This document shows positions 16,091 to 23,587 of a stretch of 53,062 nucleotides of DNA, piece after piece. Numbering within the stretch: the stretch's first letter is position 1; each line of letters begins with the position of its first letter. The position numbers and the translations under genes were made by a program. The notes beneath the pieces were generated by a model, which made no database searches, had not been told where the DNA came from, and saw nothing but the letters and a program-made list of their open reading frames with translations. Location: assembly GCA_934777245.1 (NCBI GenBank), contig CAKVND010000008.1, positions 1-53,062 on the forward strand. Reading direction: 5' to 3'. The DNA comes from an uncultured Candidatus Melainabacteria bacterium. GTDB taxonomy: Bacteria > Cyanobacteriota > Vampirovibrionia > Gastranaerophilales > Gastranaerophilaceae.

Positions 16091-16222
16091 AAGTGAATAA
16101 GTGAATAAGTGAATGAGTTAATAGGTTCGTATTAAATATATTCAAAATCTAACAAAATTTTATCTGGAAAATATCTTAAATGAACTTATTCACTTATTGC
16201 CTTATTCACCTATTCACTTATT
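16091..16222. repeat. Inverted cluster of GTGAATAA octamers
   Basis: About three tandem AAGTGAAT(A) octamers (16091-16117) are mirrored by CTTATTCA octamers (16184-16222), giving a long imperfect stem with an approximately 65-base AT-rich loop. It fills the whole interval between murQ and ribH and extends to the ribH stop. It is probably a simple-sequence palindrome; a terminator role for ribH is uncertain because there is no clean T-run. Confidence 0.55.
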
Positions 16223-16682
16223 ATATTTTCCCCAACAAACTAACCATCTCAATTGCAGCTTTAGCAGCATCAGAACCTTTGTTACCGGCTTTTGTACCTG
16301 CTCTTTCAATTGCTTGTTCAATATTATCAGTAGTTAAAACTCCGAATATTACAGGGACTTCTGTTTCAAGCCCTACAGATGCCACGCCTTTTGAAACTTC
16401 TGCACAAACGTAATCATAATGAGATGTTGAACCTTTAATTACAGCACCTAGCGCGATAATTGCGTTGTATCTTGAAGTCTTTGCGCATTTTTTTGCAACA
16501 AGAGGAATTTCAAACGCCCCAGGACACCAAACAACATCAATATTTTCTTCATTCACACCATGACGTTTTAATTCATCAATCGCACCTGAAAGAAGTTTTG
16601 AACATATAAACTCGTTGAATCTTGAAACAACAATACAAAATTTTTCATTTGTTACGGTTAGTAAACCTTCTATAACTGACAT
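16221..16682 (-). CDS. ribH: 6,7-dimethyl-8-ribityllumazine synthase
   Basis: It catalyses the penultimate step of riboflavin synthesis. The 153-residue protein has all three substrate loops: [18 protein letters not shown], and [16 protein letters not shown] with the catalytic His. [19 protein letters not shown] closes the fold. An AAGGAG ribosome binding site precedes the ATG, with a TATAAT -10 box farther upstream. It stands alone, with no other rib genes in the window. Confidence 0.96.
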   Translation of the reverse strand: MSVIEGLLTVTNEKFCIVVSRFNEFICSKLLSGAIDELKRHGVNEENIDVVWCPGAFEIPLVAKKCAKTSRYNAIIALGAVIKGSTSHYDYVCAEVSKGVASVGLETEVPVIFGVLTTDNIEQAIERAGTKAGNKGSDAAKAAIEMVSLLGKI

Positions 16683-16790
16683 ATACCTTCTCCTTAAATT
16701 CTCTTATAGATTTATTATACACTATATTTAAAGATTTTGGGTATAAGTTTAAGAGTTGTAACAAAGAGAAAATTCTTTGCTATATTGCAT

Positions 16791-16830
16791 AAAAAATCAG
16801 CCACAGACAAACATCTGCGGCTGAAAAACT
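16791..16830 (-). terminator. Intrinsic terminator after the prepilin gene
   Basis: On the minus strand, CAGCCGCAGATG-TTTG-TCTGTGGCTG forms a stem of about 11 bp with a T-run following. It lies 14 bases after the prepilin stop codon. Confidence 0.85.
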
Positions 16831-16842
16831 AAATAATTTTTT

Positions 16843-17631
16843 CTACTGATAAACAACTTTTAAATTGTTTTCAAAAACAGAACCGGCACAAAATAGACCT
16901 GAATTGGTAACACCATTCTCACTACATGTCTCAGCCCAATAAAATTTCTTTTCAGTTTCTCCGGAACCTTGCGAAGAATTTTCATTAAAAGTAAAATCTT
17001 TACTTCCAAAAGCTCTCAAAGAGCCATCATTCCACCAAGAAAATACAAAAATATCTTTACCAAAACGATTAGGAGCTGCTGTTCCGTTAACATCAATCAT
17101 AACAGAACCCATTATTTGGTGCGCAGGAGATTTTCCAATATTACGATTCGATTGATCTTTTAATGCTTTACCTCTGCTAAATGTATATATCATACCTTCT
17201 TTTGAAATATATTTTACAATCTTATTAGAACTAGCTTTATAACCAACATCACCATAATAATTTTGAGAACTAAACATATTTACTACAGCATTAGTTCCAT
17301 CATACGCTTTTATAGTTTTATCATCCCATTTCCCGGTTAAATTTTCATCATCCAATTTAGACATTTTCATATGATCTTTCAATTTTTCTGTAAAGTTAGA
17401 AACATCACCGGTTTTTACATCTCCCATCATTGAATAAATAGACGATTCACCTTCTTCAAGTAAAGTTGTTTCTGTTGCGGTTTCAATTGTCGAAACTGCT
17501 TTAGCCAATTTTGGCCCAATTTGAGCTGTACCCGCATTTTGAACTAATGCAGGAGCTGTAAGTGCAGCTACAACACCTACAATACCTAAAGTAATTAATA
17601 CTTCTGCCAAAGTAAATCCTATTTTTTTCAT
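16843..17631 (-). CDS. Large prepilin-like protein (type IV pilin / pseudopilin fold)
   Basis: The mature N-terminus follows a class III prepilin leader: MKKIG, then FTLAEVLITLGIVGVVAALT, with the conserved Glu five residues after the cleavage site. This predicts PilD processing and N-methylation. The remaining about 230 residues form a polar globular domain with two C-terminal Cys (ETCSENG, LFCAG) likely to form a disulphide. GGAGAG precedes the ATG at 17631 (262 residues). With pilT and the related protein at 41323, it suggests a type IV pilus or secretion machine. TTGACA-17-TAAATA lies upstream. Confidence 0.85.
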   Translation of the reverse strand: MKKIGFTLAEVLITLGIVGVVAALTAPALVQNAGTAQIGPKLAKAVSTIETATETTLLEEGESSIYSMMGDVKTGDVSNFTEKLKDHMKMSKLDDENLTGKWDDKTIKAYDGTNAVVNMFSSQNYYGDVGYKASSNKIVKYISKEGMIYTFSRGKALKDQSNRNIGKSPAHQIMGSVMIDVNGTAAPNRFGKDIFVFSWWNDGSLRAFGSKDFTFNENSSQGSGETEKKFYWAETCSENGVTNSGLFCAGSVFENNLKVVYQ

Positions 17632-17764
17632 AAAACTCTCCATACTATTATAAGCATAACATTATATATAATATAAAATTATATTCATATATTTAGTACA
17701 TCTTAATTATTTTGTCAATACCCGCCTTTGAAGTGTAAGAGCAAAATAGCATCAAACTGCATAT

Positions 17765-18008
17765 ATGGCTGATGTTTCAACAAACAAGTTTGATCAATTT
17801 ATGGAAAACGCTTATAGCGATCTTTTTAATAAAACATCTACTGTCGAAGAAAAAGATTTTGCAGCATCCGGATTGCTCAAAAAAAACTAAAACGGCATTG
17901 TTGCGTGAAATTGCGACAATTGAAGGTGAAATCGCAGGAATTAAAAATGATGAGAGAACTGCGTCCATGAATAGCAGTATTTTTCCGAAGAGAAATAACT
18001 TAGGATAA
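17765..18008 (+). pseudogene. Frameshifted small gene abutting the MITE-like element
   Basis: An ATG at 17765 opens MADVSTNKFDQFMENAY and runs to a stop just after an A8 tract (about 17879-17886). Removing one A from the tract lets the frame continue as KTKTALLREIATIEGEIAG and on to a stop at 18006-18008, giving about 80 residues. That stop is the first triplet of the MITE-like terminal repeat, so the natural 3' end may have been lost. No Shine-Dalgarno is visible. It could be a decayed gene, a sequencing indel or slippage. No recognised family. Confidence 0.4.
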
Positions 18009-18436
18009 ATTGAACGACTTTCACGCCGCGAGCGTTTTTTAGCGAGCGCCAGAGTGCAAGCTTTGCTTGCAACATTTATTTTGTTCGACAACCGTAAGGT
18101 TGTAGAAAACGATTAAAGTTTCTTATTTTTTGTTACTTTTTTCTTCTTGCTTTTTCAAAGAAGAAAAAAGTAAAGACTATTTTGACATAAAAGTTTTATT
18201 TTAAATGTACTTTTCTTTCTCTTTATTTGCGAGGTAAAGATTTTTCACTTTACTTCCAAGTTGGTAAGTGTACCTACAAGCCGAAAGTATTTACCCCAGA
18301 AAAGTACCAAAAGAAAGAGAAAACACGCCATTGTTTTCTACGCTCTTACGAGCGTTTGATAAAATGGATGCAGCGGATAAACCCGCACTTTGACGCTCGC
18401 TAAAAAACGCTCGCGGCGTGAATGTCGTTCAATTTA
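18006..18436. mobile_element. MITE-like non-autonomous element with 43-bp terminal inverted repeats
   Basis: Left end 18006-18048 and right end 18394-18436 are inverted repeats matching at 42 of 43 positions. Inside are further palindromes: a TTTTTTCTTCTT / AAGAAGAAAAAA hairpin near 18128-18172, and TACTTTTCTTTCTCTTT opposed to AAAAGTACCAAAAGAAAGAG. No open frame of useful length is present. The GC-rich ends contrast with the flanks. No target-site duplication is obvious. This accounts for most of the gene-free stretch between the prepilin and EF-hand genes. Confidence 0.7.
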
Positions 18437-18462
18437 AGTTTTAATATTATTAACTTTTATTA

Positions 18463-18512
18463 TGTAACAATTTCTTAACACTTCCTAAAGTTTTTACAAA
18501 ACTTGCCGTTAA
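18463..18512 (+). promoter_or_regulatory. Sigma-28-type promoter with upstream motif (EF-hand gene)
   Basis: TAAAGTTT (18486-18493), 11 bp, GCCGTTAA (18505-18512): a near-perfect match to the FliA/SigD consensus TAAAGTTT-N11-GCCGATAA. TGTAACAATTTCTTAACA begins 23 bases before the -35 box. The site at 36032 has the same motif at the same distance. The expected start site is near 18518, with GGAG and the ATG following. Confidence 0.7.
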
Positions 18513-18534
18513 ACTATCTATAAGGAGTACAATT

Positions 18535-19935
18535 ATGCCGGATATTAACTTAAATTCATTTCAAAAAACTATTCAAACATTTATGAACCATATTAAATCA
18601 ACCGGCGAAACCCAAGTTGATGAAAAAACTTTTTTAGACAAAATCACAAATGATAGAAGTATTTTTTGTATGTTAGATCAAAACTGTGATGGTAAAATTT
18701 CTGAAGACGAGATGCAAACCGTATTACAAGCTGACGCTAATAATGATGGAATTGTTACAGAAAATGAAATGAATTGCATGAAACAATTGAAGTTCAGTGC
18801 TAGACGAACTGTTGACAAGTGGTTTTCACTTGATGTCAATCGCGATGGACATTGGAGCAATGTTGAAACAAAACTTGGAGACAAAAGAATGTTTGAAAAT
18901 GCCGCTTCAGATACAAGTCTTAACGCTTCAATGTCAAATGAGCAACTTGCAGAATTATATAATATGAAAGAAAGTATAGATGACCCAGACAATAAGCAAC
19001 TTGAAAAATGGTTAAATGGTTGGCTAGAAGATTTAAAGCAAGAAGCCAAAGATCAATTTGGAATTGAATTAAGTGATAAACAAATTATAATTCTAAAAAA
19101 TGAATATAAAAAACAACTTAATACTTGGTTATTTAAAACAGGCGATAACGCCACAGAAAATGCGCCATTATATAATTCATTAAATCTTACGGCATATACT
19201 AGATTAGTAACATCCGAACAAACCGTTTCTTGTTGTGGCGGAGATATAATTCCACCGCCGGCAGCTCCAAACAAGGAGAGTTGCGTACCGGTTTTTAATA
19301 GTTTGGAATATTCAGAAGAATATTTAATTGAAATAGAAAAAGAAAGAGATGAATTAGAAGCAAAATTAGATGCAAAAATTAAATCTGGAGAAATAACAGA
19401 AGAAGAAGCAACTAAAGAAATTGAGGAATTTGATAATTCCAAGAAATTAAAAAATAAAGCTGACGAAGTTAAAAACAGACTCGCTTGGGCAATGTTTAAA
19501 ACTCCCCCAAAAGAAGAGTTGGCATTAGACGAGGATGCAGTAACTGTTTGGCAAAATATGTCTGACGAGCAATATAATAATTACCACCAACAATATCAAC
19601 AAATGCGTGATATGAAAGCTAGTGATTTTAGAGAATTACTAAAGCCCGAAAATACAGATAAACGAGCGGAATTTGAAAAGAATTCAGCAATGACTGTTCA
19701 ACAAATCGTAGATTATATTGATATTGTTGAACAACAAATTGGTGTCGGAAATTTTGACAAAGATGATTGGTCAATCAATGCAGAACAATTTAATAATATC
19801 GTTATCGGTGTGAATGGTACTGCAGGTGATGAAACTCGCTTGCAAGGTAAAACCAGAGCTGATATTCCGGAAAATCGCCAAGCTCTTTTAAAATTTTTAG
19901 AAGAAAAAGGCTGGTTATATGACCAGTTTAAATAA
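18535..19935 (+). CDS. EF-hand calcium-binding protein of unknown role
   Basis: This 466-residue protein has three canonical EF-hand loops: residues 48-59 (DQNCDGKISEDE), 67-78 (DANNDGIVTENE) and 100-111 (DVNRDGHWSNVE). Each has acidic or Asn ligands at 1, 3 and 5 and Glu at 12. A charged coiled-coil-like stretch covers about 255-315, and a possible fourth degenerate loop (DKDDWS) lies near 405. There is no signal peptide or transmembrane helix. A CCGG-type cluster (VSCCGG) sits mid-protein. A sigma-28-type promoter suggests co-regulation with motility or pilus functions. Calcium binding is strongly predicted; the cellular role is unknown. Confidence 0.8.
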   Translation: MPDINLNSFQKTIQTFMNHIKSTGETQVDEKTFLDKITNDRSIFCMLDQNCDGKISEDEMQTVLQADANNDGIVTENEMNCMKQLKFSARRTVDKWFSLDVNRDGHWSNVETKLGDKRMFENAASDTSLNASMSNEQLAELYNMKESIDDPDNKQLEKWLNGWLEDLKQEAKDQFGIELSDKQIIILKNEYKKQLNTWLFKTGDNATENAPLYNSLNLTAYTRLVTSEQTVSCCGGDIIPPPAAPNKESCVPVFNSLEYSEEYLIEIEKERDELEAKLDAKIKSGEITEEEATKEIEEFDNSKKLKNKADEVKNRLAWAMFKTPPKEELALDEDAVTVWQNMSDEQYNNYHQQYQQMRDMKASDFRELLKPENTDKRAEFEKNSAMTVQQIVDYIDIVEQQIGVGNFDKDDWSINAEQFNNIVIGVNGTAGDETRLQGKTRADIPENRQALLKFLEEKGWLYDQFK

Positions 19936-19970
19936 ACGTATAAGCTCGTATATTCACATTTTTACGATTA

Positions 19971-20666
19971 CTAATACATTTTAATTATTCTATCAATACC
20001 GGCTTTTGCAGTATTAAACAGCTCAATCATTCTATCGAATTCATAAGGTTCGCCCTCTGATGTTGTTTGAAAATCAACAATTTTTCCGCTTTTAGTTAAA
20101 ATAACATTGGAATCAACTTGTGCATGCGAATCTTCTGCATAGTTTAAATCGAGTTTAATATCACCGTCAACAATTCCAATTGAAATCGCTGCAATTGGCT
20201 CAATAATAGGATTTTCTTTCAAATCGCCGGATGCGATTAATTTTTCTACAGCATCTCTTAAAGCTAAAAAACCACCGCAAATACTTGCAGTTCTTGTTCC
20301 GCCGTCAGCTTCAATAACATCTGCATCAATTGTAATTGTCATGTTTGGCATTTTTTCTAAATCAACACAAGCGCGCAAGCTTCTTCCAATTAGGCGTTGG
20401 ATTTCTTGTGTTCTACCTGAAACCTTTTCGCGTTCGCGTTTACAACGAGTATTTGTAGAAGCCGGAAGCAATGAATATTCTGCTGTAACCCAACCTCTAT
20501 TGTCGTTTTCATCCATCCATTTCGGCTTTTTTAAATCAACAGAAGCCGTAACAATAACTCTTGTGTCGCCAAATTCAGTAAGCACAGAGCCTAATGCGTG
20601 TTTTGTAAATCCATGTGTAAATTTAATTGGTCTAAGTTCATTATTTTCTCTTCCGTCAATTCTCAT
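19971..20666 (-). CDS. rph: Ribonuclease PH
   Basis: This phosphorolytic 3'-5' exoribonuclease trims tRNA precursors. The 231-residue protein begins MRIDGRENNELRPIKFTHGF. It carries GRTQEIQRLIGRSLRACVDL (phosphate-binding Arg region) and TITIDADVIEADGGTRTASI with the catalytic acidic pair, and it ends normally. AGGAGAATATT precedes the ATG. A strong promoter and terminator in its upstream region (20748-20938) could be a leader attenuator, but I favour a separate antisense RNA there. Confidence 0.96.
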   Translation of the reverse strand: MRIDGRENNELRPIKFTHGFTKHALGSVLTEFGDTRVIVTASVDLKKPKWMDENDNRGWVTAEYSLLPASTNTRCKREREKVSGRTQEIQRLIGRSLRACVDLEKMPNMTITIDADVIEADGGTRTASICGGFLALRDAVEKLIASGDLKENPIIEPIAAISIGIVDGDIKLDLNYAEDSHAQVDSNVILTKSGKIVDFQTTSEGEPYEFDRMIELFNTAKAGIDRIIKMY

Positions 20667-20702
20667 AATATTCTCCTGTATTGCTTTTTAATTAAGATAA
20701 CA

Positions 20703-20731
20703 TTGACAGAAATAAATATCAAATAGCATAA
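20703..20731 (+). promoter_or_regulatory. Candidate promoter of the small hydrophobic peptide mRNA
   Basis: TTGACA (20703-20708) is followed at 17-18 bp by GCATAA/CATAAA (20726-20732). The transcript would start around 20738-20740, placing the hairpin 20757-20780 at its 5' end. Confidence 0.45.
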
Positions 20732-20747
20732 ATAATTTTTAATACAT

Positions 20748-20780
20748 AAAAAAAAACCACTCGGTGTGTGTGTCGAGTGG
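20748..20780 (-). terminator. Intrinsic terminator of the minus-strand RNA; also a 5' hairpin on the plus strand
   Basis: CCACTCG / CGAGTGG forms a 7-bp stem with a 10-base GT-repeat loop. Nine T follow on the minus strand, making a good terminator for RNA started near 20902. Confidence 0.75.
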
Positions 20781-20903
20781 GTTTTGTTTTCTGCATCCTA
20801 ATGGTCTTTTTTAGTGTTTATTATCTAGGAGTTTATATGATTTTTGGGGTTTATATATTTTTATTCTTTTGCTATTTAGTGTTTCGGCTACACTTAAAGT
20901 GTG
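20748..20903 (-). ncRNA. Candidate antisense RNA (putative type I antitoxin)
   Basis: A strong minus-strand promoter (20909-20938) and an intrinsic terminator (20748-20780) bracket an RNA of about 155 nt with no convincing ORF. It would be perfectly complementary to the leader, ribosome binding site and first two-thirds of the small hydrophobic ORF at 20837-20932. That is the layout of a type I antitoxin RNA. The alternative is a transcription-attenuating leader of rph, whose ATG is about 80 bases beyond the terminator. No transcript data are available. Confidence 0.5.
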
Positions 20904-20932
20904 TATTTATATTATTGCACATAAGAAATTAA
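20837..20932 (+). CDS. Small hydrophobic peptide (putative type I toxin)
   Basis: This 31-codon ORF has TAGGAG 5 bases before its ATG. It encodes MIFGVYIFLFFCYLVFRLHL and then a short basic tail, that is, one strongly hydrophobic segment ending in Lys, His and Arg residues. An in-frame ATG at 20801 would add 12 residues but lacks a ribosome binding site. The size, hydrophobicity, long structured leader and overlapping antisense promoter match membrane-acting type I toxins. No homology was checked, so this is a candidate only. Confidence 0.5.
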   Translation: MIFGVYIFLFFCYLVFRLHLKCVFILLHIRN

Positions 20933-20938
20933 AGTCAA
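20909..20938 (-). promoter_or_regulatory. Strong promoter of the antisense RNA
   Basis: TTGACT (20933-20938), 17-18 bp, ATAATA/TAATAT (20909-20915) on the minus strand. It lies across the stop codon of the hydrophobic ORF. Confidence 0.6.
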
Positions 20939-21072
20939 GCAAGTTGATTAATTAATTTTATAAAAACTTCATAAAAAGCCGTAATTCAAAAGGAGTAGCG
21001 TTTTTAGACTATTTACAAATCTTAACATTCAATTATTTTTACTATAAAAAATAATAATTGTAATAAGTACCC

Positions 21073-22317
21073 TTATTTTATCATATCTCTTGTTATTATT
21101 ACTTTTTTCAAACTGTTAAATTCACCTTCATCTAACAGAATATTTAAATAATTTCTTGTTACACCTTTAAACTTTCCATTTTTTGCAGGGCGTTTTTCTA
21201 TAAGTACTTCTGCTTCATGTCCAATATTTGAATTTACAAAATTTTGAAATTTGTCAGCAGAAATAGCTTTAATGACATTTGCACGTTTTTCTTTAATTTT
21301 ATCGTCTAAATGTCCTTCCATTTTTTCAGCAATAGTACCTTTTCTTATAGAATAAGGAAATGTATGTATTTGACTTAATTTTGACTTTTTCAAATTTTCA
21401 ACTGTTGTTAAAAAATCTTCCTCAGTTTCTCCCACAAAACCTGCAATTATATCACTACCTAAAAATGGTCGATCAAAGCGCGATACAATATCATCAATCT
21501 GTTCAAGGTAAAATTCTACAGTATAATGTCTGTTCATTCGCTTTAATGTTCTATTACAAGCTGATTGAAGCGACAAATGAAAATGCGGACAAAATTTTTC
21601 ACTCGATTGCAAAAAATTTAAAAGTTCCGGAGTTATTTCATGTGGATTCAAAGAACCGAGCCTATATCTTTGAATAGTTGTTTTTTCTTCTATATCTTTT
21701 AATAAGTCCAAAATTTCTTTATTAAATTCTTTTCCCCAAAGTCCAATATGAATTCCGGTCAAAACAACTTCTTTAAAACCATGTTCTGCATATTTATTAA
21801 TCTCATTTAATATAAATTCAGAATCTGCGCTTCTTGACTTCCCACGCCCATATGGAATTACACAATAAGAACAACGATTATCACAACCATCTTGAATTTT
21901 CAGACTAATACGAGTTTTTGAAGTATCTTCCAACGTAACTTTGCAAAATTCTTTTTCGTTCATCAAATCTTTTACTGCGAACTCTCTATTTTCATCAAGA
22001 AGTTCTGCTATATTAAACTTATCTTCATTTCCATAAACAAAATCTATATATGGCTCATCTAACAATTTCTTTTTTTCTATTTGAGCAACACAACCGGTTA
22101 GCACTGTTTTTAGCCCTAAACTATGCGCATGACGTAACAAATATAACGCTTCATTGTCACTTTTATGAGTCACTGAACAAGAATTTAAAATATAATAATC
22201 TGCATCTTCTTGTTTTTTAACTTCTTTATAATTTGCCTCAACAAGCTTTTGAGAAACAATTTGACCTTCAAATTGATTGGATTTACATCCCATTGATTTT
22301 AAATAAAACTTCTTCAT
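21073..22317 (-). CDS. mtaB: tRNA t6A37 methylthiotransferase MtaB-like
   Basis: This radical-SAM methylthiotransferase would convert t6A37 to ms2t6A in tRNA. The 414-residue protein shows the N-terminal UPF0004 cysteines (SMGCKSNQ, NSCSV, LTGCVAQ) and the radical-SAM cluster CDNRCSYC. A C-terminal TRAM-like stretch includes AEVLIEK. MtaB is preferred over MiaB because of the SMGCKSN start and VTHKSD. I start at the ATG at 22317. A TACAAT sits 8 bases upstream with no Shine-Dalgarno, so the mRNA may be leaderless. Confidence 0.88.
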   Translation of the reverse strand: MKKFYLKSMGCKSNQFEGQIVSQKLVEANYKEVKKQEDADYYILNSCSVTHKSDNEALYLLRHAHSLGLKTVLTGCVAQIEKKKLLDEPYIDFVYGNEDKFNIAELLDENREFAVKDLMNEKEFCKVTLEDTSKTRISLKIQDGCDNRCSYCVIPYGRGKSRSADSEFILNEINKYAEHGFKEVVLTGIHIGLWGKEFNKEILDLLKDIEEKTTIQRYRLGSLNPHEITPELLNFLQSSEKFCPHFHLSLQSACNRTLKRMNRHYTVEFYLEQIDDIVSRFDRPFLGSDIIAGFVGETEEDFLTTVENLKKSKLSQIHTFPYSIRKGTIAEKMEGHLDDKIKEKRANVIKAISADKFQNFVNSNIGHEAEVLIEKRPAKNGKFKGVTRNYLNILLDEGEFNSLKKVIITRDMIK

Positions 22318-22364
22318 ACTAAATAATTGTACCATGAAGGTTATATTTCTTGAGATTTTATTAA

Positions 22365-22400
22365 TAAAAAAAAGAATGAACTTAAGTCCATTCTTTTTTA
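22365..22400. terminator. Intrinsic terminator downstream of pilT
   Basis: AAAGAATG-AACTTAAGTC-CATTCTTT folds with A/T-runs on both sides. It terminates pilT on the minus strand and could work in both directions. Confidence 0.8.
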
Positions 22401-22422
22401 GTATTTATATTTAATTTAAAAA

Positions 22423-23493
22423 CTATGAATTTTGCAAACCACGTTTGAATTCTTCCGGACGACTTGAACGAGCAAGTGCATCTTCCAAGGTAATTTTCTT
22501 TCTCATATACAAATCGCGAAGCGACATTTCAAGAGTTTGCATGCCGAATCCGGAGTTTGTTTGCATTGTTGAATAAATCTGAGCAACTTTTGATTCTCTA
22601 ATCAAGTTTGCAATTGCAGGAATTACCAACATAACCTCTTGAGCCATTACACGACCTTGTTTTGTACCATCCGCTTGAAGTAACGGTAACAAAGTTTGTG
22701 AGAATACTGCAACAAGTGAGTTAGACAATTGAACTCGAACCTGTTGTTGTTGACCTTCCGGAAATACGTCAACAATACGGTCAATTGTTTGAGATGCTGA
22801 TGAGGTGTGCAAAGTACCGAATACTAAGTGACCTGTTTCAGCAGCTGTAAGCGCTAAACGGATAGTATCCAAGTCACGCATTTCACCTACCAGAATAATA
22901 TCCGGATCTTCACGAAGAGCTGATTTAAGAGCGTTCGCAAAACTTCTTGTATCCTGACCCAATTCTCTTTGGTGAATAATTGAGCGTTTTGAAGGGTGAA
23001 TAAACTCGATAGGGTCTTCAATCGTTAAAATGTGTTCTGAACGAGTTTCGTTAATATAGTTAATCATTGCTGCCAAAGTAGTTGATTTACCTGAACCGGT
23101 AGGACCTGTTACAAGAACTAATCCACGTGGTTTCTCTGCAATTTTTCTAACTGTATCAGACAAACCTAACTCTTTAAAAGTAGGAACTTTTGACGCAATT
23201 ACACGGAATGCAGCTGCATAATTGCCTCTATCTTTATAAATATTTACCCTAAAACGACTTAAACCTTGAATACCGTATGAAAAATCTAGTTCCCAATCTT
23301 GTTCAAGTTTACGTCTTTGTTCTTTGTTTAACATTGGAAATAATAGCAATTCAACTTCTTCGGGTTTCAAAGCCGGAACATCCATTCTCTGTAAGTTACC
23401 GTCAATACGAACAACAGGCGGTAGACCGGCAGAAATATGTAAGTCAGAACCTCTTTGTTTTACGACTACTTCCAAATATTTCTCAATAAGCAT
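22423..23493 (-). CDS. pilT: Twitching motility / pilus retraction ATPase PilT
   Basis: This hexameric ATPase depolymerises type IV pili. The 356-residue protein has the GSDLHISAG start and Walker A GPTGSGKST (130-138). It also has the catalytic-Glu Walker B DIILVGEMRD with Glu204, and the His box GTLHTSSASQTIDRIVDVFP. The length is typical of PilT. No other pilus assembly gene (pilB, pilC, pilQ) is adjacent. The two prepilin-like genes in this window are plausible partners. Confidence 0.95.
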   Translation of the reverse strand: MLIEKYLEVVVKQRGSDLHISAGLPPVVRIDGNLQRMDVPALKPEEVELLLFPMLNKEQRRKLEQDWELDFSYGIQGLSRFRVNIYKDRGNYAAAFRVIASKVPTFKELGLSDTVRKIAEKPRGLVLVTGPTGSGKSTTLAAMINYINETRSEHILTIEDPIEFIHPSKRSIIHQRELGQDTRSFANALKSALREDPDIILVGEMRDLDTIRLALTAAETGHLVFGTLHTSSASQTIDRIVDVFPEGQQQQVRVQLSNSLVAVFSQTLLPLLQADGTKQGRVMAQEVMLVIPAIANLIRESKVAQIYSTMQTNSGFGMQTLEMSLRDLYMRKKITLEDALARSSRPEEFKRGLQNS

Positions 23494-23587
23494 TAATTAG
23501 CCCTCTTATTATTTGTGGAGTGTGTTCAACTCCAATATTAGCACATTATAACATCAAAACTATAGCATAAAACTAGTATCTTGTAAA

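Noticed and set aside
16091..16222. CRISPR-like array of octamers
   Set aside because: The units are 8 bases with no spacers and form one inverted cluster; there are no cas genes.
20748..20938. 6S RNA or a known riboswitch upstream of rph
   Set aside because: No long rod-like pairing between 5' and 3' halves and no recognisable aptamer core; the overlapping hydrophobic ORF is a simpler explanation.
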